From the NCBI GenBank assembly GCA_963659365.1, contig CAVKTI010000013.1, positions 1-42,771 on the forward strand: a stretch of DNA of 42,771 nucleotides, given 5' to 3'. A model generated the notes under the pieces. The model was not told the origin of the DNA. It made no database searches and saw only the letters and a program-made list of their open reading frames with translations. Of the stretch, positions 1 through 7,522 are shown piece by piece; the stretch's first letter is position 1, and every line of letters starts with the position of its first letter. Made by a program: the position numbers and the translations under genes. Source of the stretch: W0P28-013 sp963659365 (GTDB lineage Bacteria > Bacteroidota > Bacteroidia > Bacteroidales > Paludibacteraceae).

Positions 1-248
1 TTACAGAGTTTTACCCTGCTGTGCTGAAAAACTACCCCAATGCGGGGTGGCGAATTGAGTACTATGTGCTGAACCCACAGACGCAAACGATGGTGCGCCG
101 ACAGATGAAACTAAATCTGCTGCGCAGTCGCTATACGAAAGTGAGCGATTTCCGACGACACGCCAACGAGATACTGTTCCGCCTGAACGCCAAACTGCGC
201 AATGGCTGGTCGCCGCTAATGGAGGAGGACAACAAGCAGATTCTGTGA
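1..248 (+). pseudogene. Tyrosine recombinase (integrase) N-terminal fragment
   Basis: The frame is open from base 3 to a TGA at 246-248 and runs off the left edge. The roughly 80 residues resemble the N-terminal Arm/SAM-like DNA-binding region of Bacteroidota phage and conjugative-element tyrosine recombinases: a GWRIEYYVLNP strand, then a basic MKLNLLRSRY helix, then ANEILFRLNAKLRNGWSPL. The catalytic domain with the R-H-R-Y residues is missing. The frame ends where phage tail sequence in opposite orientation begins, so this is a decay product and not a functional integrase. The family call rests on N-terminal pattern only. Confidence 0.6.
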
Positions 249-330
249 AATTGTCGTAGGCATCGGCAATTTTGCCAAGCGGTCCGGACATCATGTCCTT
301 CATTCTCATTGCATATTCTACTATGCTCAT
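249..330 (-). pseudogene. Phage tail tape-measure protein, N-terminal stub
   Basis: ATG at 328-330 opens with MSIVEYAMRMKDMMSGPLGK followed by IADAYDNFT. This is the usual opening of Bacteroidota phage tape-measure proteins, an amphipathic helix with a KDMMSG-like motif. After about 27 codons the frame enters antisense integrase sequence and loses family character, so the breakpoint lies near 245-255. A tape-measure protein normally has many hundreds of residues, and only the very start remains. It begins 7 nt after the stop of the tail-chaperone extension frame, the standard gene order in siphophage tail modules. Confidence 0.5.
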
Positions 331-337
331 ATCAGGC

Positions 338-520
338 TCATATCAGTTTAACAACTCCTTTTTCGGTGTTTTTGAAAGCAACTCCAACCATAAAGCCGAG
401 CGTCTCGATGTCCCAGTCGGCGGCTTGGGGACCATAATAGTGTAGAGCAAAGGCATATTGCTGCGAAAAGCCGTCTGCCTTTTTCCCCTGCTCTACAGTT
501 TTGTAAAAGAACTCTTTTTC
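338..520 (-). pseudogene. Tail chaperone extension (gpT-like) in the -1 frame
   Basis: If the ribosome slips -1 at 514-520, translation continues for 60 codons as EKEFFYKTVEQGKKADGFSQ onward, through ALHYYGPQAADWDIETLG, to a TGA at 338-340. The frame has no internal stop and no start codon at its beginning, and it reads like real protein (aromatic and acidic residues, no low complexity). It ends 7 nt before the tape-measure ATG. This is the expected layout for a gpGT fusion. I infer the role from architecture only. Confidence 0.45.
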
Positions 521-723
521 AGTTCGATGATGTTCTGCAATTCCATCATGGCCGAGATGAAGTAATCTTCGTCTTCGCGAATCTCCTCATCGCTAGCCAG
601 CCACAGTTCGTTCAACAGCGCACGTGCAGCCACATCGATACCCGATTCGGAATCAACAACGCCGCCTAATAATCTGCAGACTTTCACCAATGCGTTCAAC
701 CAATCAACAATCTGAATTTTGCT
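493..723 (-). pseudogene. Phage tail assembly chaperone (gpG-like), 5'-truncated
   Basis: The frame is open from 723 to a TAG at 493. The part from a TTG at 699 gives 68 residues, but the reading SKIQIVDWLNALVKV continues upstream to a stop at 724-726 with no ATG, so the true 5' end is probably missing. The protein is small and acidic (DEEIREDEDYFISAMMELQ). Its position just before a tape-measure start, together with an overlapping -1 frame, fits the gpG/gpGT tail-chaperone pair of long-tailed phages. The sequence family itself was not recognised; the call relies on context and on the frameshift architecture. Confidence 0.45.
514..520 (-). promoter_or_regulatory. Candidate -1 ribosomal frameshift slippery heptamer
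   Basis: On the minus strand the heptamer is G AAA AAG in the zero frame (codons CTG AAA AAG). It permits -1 re-pairing of both lysine tRNAs onto GAA/AAA. The zero frame stops 21 nt later at the TAG at 493-495. It joins the gpG-like and gpT-like frames in one step. Confidence 0.45.
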
Positions 724-901
724 CTAAAAACCACACTTTTTACCGTAAAACGCGAAAAAAAATAGCAACATTGACAGCTTTACGCCTACATTTACCCTAA
801 ATATATAGAACGAGAGCAAGCCTATTATTACGGCATAACGCTCTATATTACAGGTGTTTTTGCAAGCAGTAGGCGACAAATAGAGCCGTTTGTTTGTCTG
901 T

Positions 902-932
902 TTTGTATAAACAAGAAATTTTCGTACTTTTG
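902..932 (+). promoter_or_regulatory. Bacteroidota-type promoter for the BspA-like gene
   Basis: TTTG at 902-905 and TACTTTTG at 925-932 match the -33/-7 consensus with a 19-nt spacer. The -7 box ends 27 nt before the ATG at 960. The rest of 724-959 is AT-rich and shows no gene. Confidence 0.6.
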
Positions 933-959
933 TAAAATTATATTTTACTAAACTAAAAA

Positions 960-3119
960 ATGCGTATGAAAGTGAAAACATTTGCTCTGCTGCTGACCTT
1001 AGCTGCCGCAACCAGTTTGCAGGCGTACGATTTCCAGTCTGGCGATTTGTACTACAACATCACAAATAATAGTTCAAATACGGTGGAAGTCACATATGAA
1101 TTTAGCTCAAATAGCCTTTATGATAGGGATACTTTAAGCGTATGTGAAGCCGTTTATGTAGGCAAGCATTTGGAAGTGGATTCTTGTTCAGTGAAATCCT
1201 TTTACATACAAGGGTATGTTCAGCAAATTACAGAAAATGCTATAGATACCTATAAGAACATAAACTTTTATATGAGTGATAATTTAGAAAATTCTAGTAA
1301 TCTCCTTTATGCTTATAGGGTAATGGCAGGAAATGAAATTAGTAATGAACAATTGAAAAATTTGAAAGTAGGCGATTTCGTATTGGTCTATGCTCAAATT
1401 CTGAATTATAAGGGTTCCTTAATAGAAACCAACAATGGGGGACCAAGAGGAACGGTCGTCGCTATAAATGATTTTGGCGCAGGGCAGACAACAGGGATTC
1501 CATCTTCTTCTATTGGTCCTGATACTTTGTTCATTCCCGATAAAGTACAGAACAAAGGCATTTCATATAGAGTTGTTGGCATAGGAGACTACGCTTTTGA
1601 GATGAATAGCCCAATTTTGTTAGTGCTTCCTCCATCGGTTACATACATAGGCAGGAGTGCATTGAAGTGTGCTTTTTTGTATGCGTTTTCCCATCACGCA
1701 TTGTCTATTGAGGCTGGCAATAGCATTGAAAAGATGTATGTGTTGGAGAGTGCCAAAGATGAATACGGCAACGATACTTTACAGTTTCTTAAACAAAACT
1801 TAACTGCTATTTCTGGCCATTGCTATTTGAAAAAGAGAGCAAGCCAATCGGCAAGTCTAATTTATGCTGTTAGTGGAGAGGATAGAAAATTGGTCTTACC
1901 AAAAACATTTGTTGGTTATTCTGGTAATAGTTACCCTGTTACCTCAATAGGCAACTCGTGGGCATTCATCGATTGTTCTGATGTCGCATCCGTTACCATA
2001 CCAGAGTCGATAGAGTATATTCACCCCGAGGCATTCAGCCATCTGCCACGCCTTACCGAGGTAGTTTGGCGGGCGCGCACCTATCCAGACTGCACGCAAG
2101 GGGTTACGCCGTTTTATCAAGAGGGTTCGTTTGACCTGCGCCGTCAAATCAAGTCGTTTACATTCGGCGAGAATGTGCAAAATATACCCGCCTACCTATG
2201 CGCTGGCATGTCGACTGTGCGCTCTATGCAGTTGCCTAATAGTGTGAAAAAGATAGGCTTCGGGGCTTTTGCTGGCTGCACAGGCGTGTCGCAGTTGTCG
2301 CTTGGCACAGGCCTTGAACATATAGCCGATTCGGCATTCGCAGGTTGCAGCCGCGTGAGTGCGGTTACACTCCCTACTGGTCTAGCCGACATAGGCAACT
2401 ATGCTTTCGAAGGCACTAGTCTTGTGGAGATTGCCAGTTACGCCACTTTACCTCCTTTGGCCGAAAGCACCACTTTCCCGCACTACAACGCCACCCTCAG
2501 CGTGCCTTGCGATTTACTTCAAGATTACCGCCGCGATGTGATTTTTGGCAACTTTGCCAGCATCAAATGTATTGGCGCAGACGAGGTCGAAACTATCAAC
2601 GAGGTAACAGTCGAACCATCGGCCAACGATGCTGTATTCACTTGGCCATCGGAGGCGCAAGCCAGCACCTATACGCTCGAAATTCGCAAGGATGGCGAAG
2701 TGTTCTGCACACTCATATTCAATGGTTTCGGTCAACTCATGGGCATAGCGTTCGCACCGTCGTCCGATGGTGCGAATCCTGCTAATCGTGCAGCAGCGTC
2801 CACAAGTTCGGGCTACCGTTTCACGGTTACAGGCTTGGACGAGGCTTCGGCTTATACCTACGACCTCACGGTAAAGGATGCCGATGACAAGGTAGTACGC
2901 AACTACACAGGGACATTTGCCACCGATGGTGCAACCGCCTTACACAATGTCGAAATGCAGGAAATCCACACCGAAAACGGCCGCATCGTCTGCGATAGCG
3001 ATTTCCAGATTTTCGACCTGCTCGGCCGCAATGTTACACGCCTGAATGGCCAACTGAATGGCGTTTACGTCGTGAAATGCGGCGACAAGGCACAGAAAGT
3101 GGTTGTTAGTAGCAAGTAG
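960..3119 (+). CDS. BspA-like secreted leucine-rich-repeat protein with T9SS-type C-terminal domain
   Basis: The product has 719 aa. Residues 1-22 are a signal peptide (KTFALLLTLAAATSLQA, cleavage before YDF). LRR_5/BspA repeats are visible around 200-245 (GIGDYAFE, VTYIGRSAL), 320-365 (IPESIEYIHPEAFSHL) and 400-490 (LPNSVKKIGFGAFAGC, HIADSAFAGC, DIGNYAFEG). A fibronectin-III-like segment covers about 545-655. The last 60 residues (FDLLGRNV, NGVYVVKCGDKAQKVVV) look like a type IX secretion C-terminal sorting domain, so cell-surface display is likely. BspA relatives bind host proteins or other bacteria, but the ligand here is unknown. Codon composition is much more AT-rich at about 1040-1940 than in the rest of the gene. 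ATG 966 is an alternative start. Confidence 0.85.
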   Translation: MRMKVKTFALLLTLAAATSLQAYDFQSGDLYYNITNNSSNTVEVTYEFSSNSLYDRDTLSVCEAVYVGKHLEVDSCSVKSFYIQGYVQQITENAIDTYKNINFYMSDNLENSSNLLYAYRVMAGNEISNEQLKNLKVGDFVLVYAQILNYKGSLIETNNGGPRGTVVAINDFGAGQTTGIPSSSIGPDTLFIPDKVQNKGISYRVVGIGDYAFEMNSPILLVLPPSVTYIGRSALKCAFLYAFSHHALSIEAGNSIEKMYVLESAKDEYGNDTLQFLKQNLTAISGHCYLKKRASQSASLIYAVSGEDRKLVLPKTFVGYSGNSYPVTSIGNSWAFIDCSDVASVTIPESIEYIHPEAFSHLPRLTEVVWRARTYPDCTQGVTPFYQEGSFDLRRQIKSFTFGENVQNIPAYLCAGMSTVRSMQLPNSVKKIGFGAFAGCTGVSQLSLGTGLEHIADSAFAGCSRVSAVTLPTGLADIGNYAFEGTSLVEIASYATLPPLAESTTFPHYNATLSVPCDLLQDYRRDVIFGNFASIKCIGADEVETINEVTVEPSANDAVFTWPSEAQASTYTLEIRKDGEVFCTLIFNGFGQLMGIAFAPSSDGANPANRAAASTSSGYRFTVTGLDEASAYTYDLTVKDADDKVVRNYTGTFATDGATALHNVEMQEIHTENGRIVCDSDFQIFDLLGRNVTRLNGQLNGVYVVKCGDKAQKVVVSSK

Positions 3120-3148
3120 CAAGACAAGATTTTGAGAACATAGAAGAT

Positions 3149-3201
3149 AGAACATAGAAAGTAGAGCCGCCACAGTGTGACGGCTCTACTTTCTATGTTC
3201 T
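3149..3201 (+). terminator. Strong hairpin after the BspA-like gene
   Basis: A perfect 21-bp inverted repeat (3149-3169 with 3181-3201) surrounds an 11-nt loop. There is no long T-run after it. The arms are partly made of the 7-bp units found in other intergenic regions (AACATAG on the left, CTATGTT on the right). Confidence 0.55.
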
Positions 3202-3214
3202 GCGTTATTAAAAT

Positions 3215-3358
3215 CTACTCTTGTTCCGAGAAATCAGGGACGAATGGCGCATCGATGTCGCTATGAATGCCTTCGGGCGAATAGACGAACGCATTTTTCG
3301 CTACACTTTTTTTGTACCAAAATGGCTTCAATAGGGCGTTTTTAAGAGCATTTCGCAC
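3215..3358 (-). pseudogene. Unidentified small ORF or gene remnant (47 codons)
   Basis: The frame is GTG 3358 to TAG 3215, closed upstream by TAA at 3362-3364. The reading ALLKPFWYKKSVAKNAFVYS followed by PEGIHSDIDAPFVPDFSEQE has natural-looking composition and an acidic end, which is unlike random intergenic sequence. It has no recognised family and no clear promoter. It may be the C-terminal remnant of a lost gene or a real small protein. The rest of 3365-3603 is AT-rich, with one small hairpin (CCACTC/GAGTGG near 3450) and no gene. Confidence 0.3.
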
Positions 3359-3603
3359 CCATTAAATCGAACACAAAATTGATATGCAAAGTCTATGCAA
3401 AAAGCGGATAGACAAACTGAGATCACCAATGCAAATAAATGAAAACACCACTCGTATTGAGTGGCTCAAATTAAAGTAAAATTAAAGCAAAATGCACCTT
3501 TCAATTTATTCAAACAACATCATAACAAATTAAATATAAGGCACTTACACAATCTCACACTTGTACATTTCTTTTTAGTGGGGGTACAATGTGATTAGTT
3601 GAC

Positions 3604-3634
3604 AAAAAAAAAACGACACCGTAGTGCCGTTTTT
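3604..3634 (-). terminator. Rho-independent terminator of the DUF4353/VTC cluster
   Basis: On the minus strand, AACGGCAC-TACG-GTGTCGTT (one G-U pair in RNA) is followed by about ten T. It lies 8 nt beyond the stop of the carbohydrate-binding lipoprotein gene. Confidence 0.75.
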
Positions 3635-3641
3635 GCGCTTT

Positions 3642-5195
3642 TTAGCGGCCGCCGCCAGGACCGCCACCGCCATGGTTGCCGCCACCACCGCCGCCGGGAT
3701 TTCCACCGCCGCCACCCGACGAAGTGTTTCCAGCCGTGGTTACAATCGACGAGAGCGTGGTCGAAGCGAGCGTTGTGGCCGATGTGAGTGTGCCGCCGTT
3801 GGTCAGATTGTGGAAATTGAGCGCATCTGATTCTGTACTTGCGGTGTAGGTGCCGCCCGAAACGAGCGTATAGGACAAACCCTGCGCCATATCGGGCGAC
3901 GAGAGCAAGAGCGTCATCTGGTTGAGTGCCGATTCGGGGACATACGAGAGAACAACATTGCCATCGCTATCCACAAGCGAAATGCGTGTGTTGGTGCTGC
4001 ACGAGCCGCCATAGAGAAGCGATGGCTGCGTGCAAACACTGCTTGTGGGCGTGCTGCTGGCACCGCCGATGCCAAGAATAATGCCGCCCGTGATGGTAAA
4101 TGTGTTTTGGTCGCAGTCGATGCCCTCTTCTGGCACTTGCGTACCAACCGCCACAACAACGCCGCCCGTGATGGTAAGCGTGCCGTTCGAATCGAGACCA
4201 TCGTTGCTGGTGCCGCGCGTGTAGATGTAGCCGCCATTGATAACGATGCTGTACGCCGCATTGATGCCGTCGTCTTTGGCGAGGCACTCTACCAAACCAT
4301 CGTTGATGATGAGATAATCGGCTTCGATGCCCTCGGCACTACTGCCTGTGCAGGTGATTTTTGTCGTGCCGCCAGCAATGAGAATCGTGTCAGATTTGAG
4401 GCCTTTGCCTTTGGCAGCAGACACCGACAGATTGTAGGTGCCGCCATCGACAATGAGATAATCTTTGCCATTGATAGCGTCTTCGCCGTTGGCTGTGATG
4501 TTCATCACCACCGAATTGCGCAGCCGCACATAGTCGTCGCTGCGAATGGCGTGGCGGTTGTTGCCCGTTACATTGAGCGTGCCAGCCCCCGAAAACAGGA
4601 GTTGTCCCTCGCTGAAAAAGCAGGCTTTTTGGTCTTCGTCCACGCCATCGATAGTAACCGACTGTTCGTAGCCACTGCCGTCGGTGAGCGTGTTGGTAGT
4701 GCCATCGGTTACAAGCACATAGACCGATTTGTGCGGATAGCCGCCATCGTCTTCCATGGTTTTGCCTTTCTGAATGTTGATGGTAGGTCCTGTGGGGTTA
4801 TTGAGCGTGAGGCCGTTGAGTTGAAGCACAAATTTGTTGTCGCTATAGACTTTGAAACTGCCGTCGTCGCATGCGCCAGAGAGAACATACTGCACTTTTT
4901 TCACTGTGCTGACCACGGTTACATCGGTGCCGTCGGTGGTGATGGTAACGCCGTCGTACGAGCCGTCGATGCTGACTGCTGCCGCCGACCACACAATGTT
5001 GATTACTTTCATTTCGCCGTTGGTGTAGGCATCCCAATTTTCGAGGAAATCGCCCGAATTGGAAACTGTTTCGTCCGAAATTTCGGTAGAACCGCTGTTG
5101 GTAGTCGAATTGTTGCTGGTTACATCGTTTGAATCTTTGCAACCGCTGAACAGCAATGCCAGCGCAAGTGCCAGAAAAATGTTTGTTCGTTTCAT
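3642..5195 (-). CDS. DUF4353 (Cthe_2159-type) carbohydrate-binding lipoprotein
   Basis: The product has 517 aa from ATG 5195, whose lipoprotein signal is MKRTNIFLALALALLFSGC (lipobox LFSGC, lipidated Cys19). The 19-residue upstream extension in the same frame lacks signal character and would run into the preceding gene. The body has repeated right-handed beta-helix strands such as ADYLIINDG, YSIVINGGYIYTRG and GTLTITGGVVVAVG, typical of DUF4353/Cthe_2159. The founding member binds cellulose and acidic polysaccharide. The last 25 residues are almost all Gly with a few Asn/His/Pro, possibly a flexible or metal-binding tail. The gene is last in the VTC cluster, 4 nt after the DUF2490 gene. A surface location is inferred. 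Confidence 0.8.
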   Translation of the reverse strand: MKRTNIFLALALALLFSGCKDSNDVTSNNSTTNSGSTEISDETVSNSGDFLENWDAYTNGEMKVINIVWSAAAVSIDGSYDGVTITTDGTDVTVVSTVKKVQYVLSGACDDGSFKVYSDNKFVLQLNGLTLNNPTGPTINIQKGKTMEDDGGYPHKSVYVLVTDGTTNTLTDGSGYEQSVTIDGVDEDQKACFFSEGQLLFSGAGTLNVTGNNRHAIRSDDYVRLRNSVVMNITANGEDAINGKDYLIVDGGTYNLSVSAAKGKGLKSDTILIAGGTTKITCTGSSAEGIEADYLIINDGLVECLAKDDGINAAYSIVINGGYIYTRGTSNDGLDSNGTLTITGGVVVAVGTQVPEEGIDCDQNTFTITGGIILGIGGASSTPTSSVCTQPSLLYGGSCSTNTRISLVDSDGNVVLSYVPESALNQMTLLLSSPDMAQGLSYTLVSGGTYTASTESDALNFHNLTNGGTLTSATTLASTTLSSIVTTAGNTSSGGGGGNPGGGGGGNHGGGGPGGGR

Positions 5196-5199
5196 AACT

Positions 5200-5997
5200 C
5201 TAATTGTTAAAATCGTACGATAGTGTGATGATGTGATTGTATTTGTAGGCATTGGTTATCTCGATATTGCCCTTATTTTTCGTGATGTTGATGTCGCGTT
5301 TGTAGCCGTAGTCGAAGCGGTAGGCCAGCGAGAGATTGTTGCATTTGTCGATGCGCCAGCGCACGCCTATTTCGGGACGAATATGCGAAAGATATTGCTT
5401 ATAATCCGTTGTGCCATAAGCATTTAGATAGTCGGTTGGCACATTGAGCGTATTTGCAAATTCGATGCCGACATGAAATTTCAGCGGTTTCGAAAACATG
5501 GAATAGGTGGCTTGCAAACGGTGGCGCATCGTAAGGTCGATGTCGTTTTTTTCGTTGTGGTTCACCGAATCGGTGCGGCAGTCCATCAGCAGACGCTCGC
5601 GCAGCGACAGTTTCCAACGGTCGATCTTCACCTGCCCCATGAGGCTGAGAAACGCGCGGTGGCGGATATACTCGTTGGGGTCGCTCCAGCCCTTGTTGCC
5701 GTAGATTTTGAGCGTGTAGCCAAGTCCAAGCACAAAGTAGGGAATCGGCTCGTATTCGAACGCCAGTGTGGTGTAGGCGCGTCGGAACGAAGCCGCCTCG
5801 GTGCCGCCAAGGCAAGAGCGAATCTCCTCTTCGAGCGAAAGCCCCAAACCGTGCCGAAACGACTGGTTGTAGGCCGCCGACAAGCGCAATTCGGCCACCT
5901 GCTCGGTCGTGTTTTCTTCGCTTTTTACCGACTGCGCAAAGAGCGTTGCTGGTAACAGCAAAAAGCCGCTCAACAGTATGAAAATCAAGCGTTTCAT
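5200..5997 (-). CDS. DUF2490 family outer-membrane beta-barrel protein
   Basis: The product has 265 aa. The signal peptide is at 1-21 (FILLSGFLLLPATLFA, cleavage before QSVK). The mature part alternates amphipathic strands and charged turns (LRLSAAYNQSFRHGLGLSLE, LGLGYTLKIYG, LSLRERLLMDCR, MRHRLQATYSM) and ends with an aromatic strand, HIITLSYDFNN, as expected of a barrel inserted by the BAM machinery. The family has no established function. Its ATG overlaps the DUF4956 stop by 4 nt (ATGA), so the two are translationally coupled. In this cluster it may provide an outer-membrane channel or anchor; that is inference. Confidence 0.8.
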   Translation of the reverse strand: MKRLIFILLSGFLLLPATLFAQSVKSEENTTEQVAELRLSAAYNQSFRHGLGLSLEEEIRSCLGGTEAASFRRAYTTLAFEYEPIPYFVLGLGYTLKIYGNKGWSDPNEYIRHRAFLSLMGQVKIDRWKLSLRERLLMDCRTDSVNHNEKNDIDLTMRHRLQATYSMFSKPLKFHVGIEFANTLNVPTDYLNAYGTTDYKQYLSHIRPEIGVRWRIDKCNNLSLAYRFDYGYKRDINITKNKGNIEITNAYKYNHIITLSYDFNN

Positions 5998-6749
5998 CGT
6001 ATTTTTACTATTGAATCGATGGTATTTGTTTCGCCCTTTTTGAGCATGTAATAGACCTTGATATAAGCCACATCGCGCAAAAAATCGACATGCCCAATTT
6101 CGAACGACTCGATGGGGCGACCAAGGCGTTTTTCGAGGTCGGCTTTCAGTTCATCGTGCCGTTCGGGGACGATATTTTCGATTTTTTCGTAGAGCACAAT
6201 CTTCTGCGAACGGTGTCCCAGTCCGTGCCAATTTTCGAAAAACGCCGCCACGCCAAGCAGTAAAACATTGACCAGCAGCAGGTCGAACCAACTTACCGTC
6301 ATCGCCAAGCCATTAATTACGCTCAATCCGATGAGGACAAAAAGGTAGGTCATCTCGCGGATTGGCACAGTTTCGGTGCGGTAGCGAATCATGCCAAATA
6401 TGGCAAAAAGTCCGAGTGCGAAACCGATTTGCAACTTCACATTATCGAGCATGCAGAGCAGCAAAAACATTGTGGCCGAAAAGAGAATGAAGGTAACATA
6501 GTAGTCCATGCGCTTCGATTTTTTGTAGTAGAGGAAATGCACCAGCACCCACGCCACCACAAAATTGAGCAGAAAACGCACCAAAATGTTCACAATGTTG
6601 CTCGCATCGAAGAGCGGCACACCAAGAAAAGTCTCGATCGACTGCATTGGCGGCAAAAATTCCGCCGCAATCGAAGGGTCAAATTCGGGCGCACTCGCCA
6701 CAGAATCAGCCACTTGACCCACTGTGTTCAAATCCATCAAACCTTCCAT
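5994..6749 (-). CDS. DUF4956 family inner-membrane protein
   Basis: The product has 251 aa from ATG 6749; the frame extends further upstream but would overlap the VTC gene. There are four hydrophobic segments (NILVRFLLNFVVAWVLVHFL, VTFILFSATMFLLLCML, IGFALGLFAIFGMIRY, WFDLLLVNVLLLGVAAFF). Between the third and fourth lies the conserved RYRTETVPIREMTYLF region. A soluble C-terminal domain follows (PERHDELKADLEKRLGRPIE). DUF4956 proteins are regularly encoded beside VTC-domain proteins, and often beside CotH-like kinases. The basic, arginine-rich membrane loop could contact a polyanion, but no activity is proven. The start lies 17 nt after the VTC stop. Confidence 0.85.
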   Translation of the reverse strand: MEGLMDLNTVGQVADSVASAPEFDPSIAAEFLPPMQSIETFLGVPLFDASNIVNILVRFLLNFVVAWVLVHFLYYKKSKRMDYYVTFILFSATMFLLLCMLDNVKLQIGFALGLFAIFGMIRYRTETVPIREMTYLFVLIGLSVINGLAMTVSWFDLLLVNVLLLGVAAFFENWHGLGHRSQKIVLYEKIENIVPERHDELKADLEKRLGRPIESFEIGHVDFLRDVAYIKVYYMLKKGETNTIDSIVKIR

Positions 6750-6766
6750 AATTTTTCTTTTTTTTT

Positions 6767-7522
6767 CTAATTGTTCATTGTTTTTATCTTTTCCAACCGC
6801 CGCAATTTTGGGCGGAAACGGTTGTTTTTCACCGTTGGGTTTGTCAGCGCCACGCCGATGCAATACTTGCTGATTTTCATCGGGTTGATGCGCAAATTGC
6901 GGAGAATGCGCAACATCTCCGAGGGCTGGTTGCCGTCGCGTTTCAGTTCGATAACCACCGCTGCTCCCAAGGCGGCTGTCTGCCCTGTCTGCGCATTCTC
7001 CCAGCAGAGCGATGTGTCGATGGTGAGCCGCTCGGTTTTGGCGCGATTGACCAGCGTGATACGCTCAAAACGGGTGCGCAACTGCGGTTGCAGGGTCGTC
7101 ACATCGTACCACGATTTTTCGCCAAGCCACGCACGCTGTGTGCTGTCAATCGCGTGCAAATCGTTGGTTTTCAGCGCAATACGCTTCTTTTTGGTGCGCC
7201 CTTTATTGGTTTTGTTTTTCACTTCGAGAAATGTGAGGTGCGATTGCGTGTAGGTGCGGATGCGTATCTTTTGCCGCCGCAGTTGGTGGTCGTGGTGGCG
7301 CAGATACATCTGCATGTCGGGCGTATCGTAATAGAGCGTTTCGTAGGCTGCAAGTCGCTCACCATCAATCTCTTGAATGTAATAATTCGGCTGTGCAAGG
7401 TGCAAAATTTCGGGCAGCAACGACAGCGGCGCTACAAACTTGGTGTCCACGCGGTTCATCAGTTTCACGCCCTCCATCTCGGCCAGCGAAATGGGCATCA
7501 TATCAGTCGTCGCTGAAAACAT
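6767..7522 (-). CDS. VTC-domain polyphosphate polymerase
   Basis: The product has 251 aa and is essentially a single VTC tunnel domain. Family signatures are visible: LMNRVDTKF near the N-terminus, YETLYYDTPD, the basic strand LRRQKIRIRTY, FLEVKNKTNKGRTKKKR, ERLTIDTSL, the acidic metal-site strand VVIELKRDG and the C-terminal KISKYCIG. In yeast Vtc4 this fold makes polyphosphate from ATP inside a basic tunnel. Bacterial homologues are annotated as polyphosphate polymerases, with few tested. There is no SPX domain or membrane segment. ATG 7522 overlaps the previous gene by 20 nt. ATG 7501, 1 nt after that gene's stop, is an equally plausible start. Confidence 0.85.
   Translation of the reverse strand: MFSATTDMMPISLAEMEGVKLMNRVDTKFVAPLSLLPEILHLAQPNYYIQEIDGERLAAYETLYYDTPDMQMYLRHHDHQLRRQKIRIRTYTQSHLTFLEVKNKTNKGRTKKKRIALKTNDLHAIDSTQRAWLGEKSWYDVTTLQPQLRTRFERITLVNRAKTERLTIDTSLCWENAQTGQTAALGAAVVIELKRDGNQPSEMLRILRNLRINPMKISKYCIGVALTNPTVKNNRFRPKLRRLEKIKTMNN

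Noticed and set aside
4107..5132. 341-codon open frame on the plus strand
   Set aside because: It is antisense to the DUF4353 lipoprotein gene, with no signal, motif or promoter.
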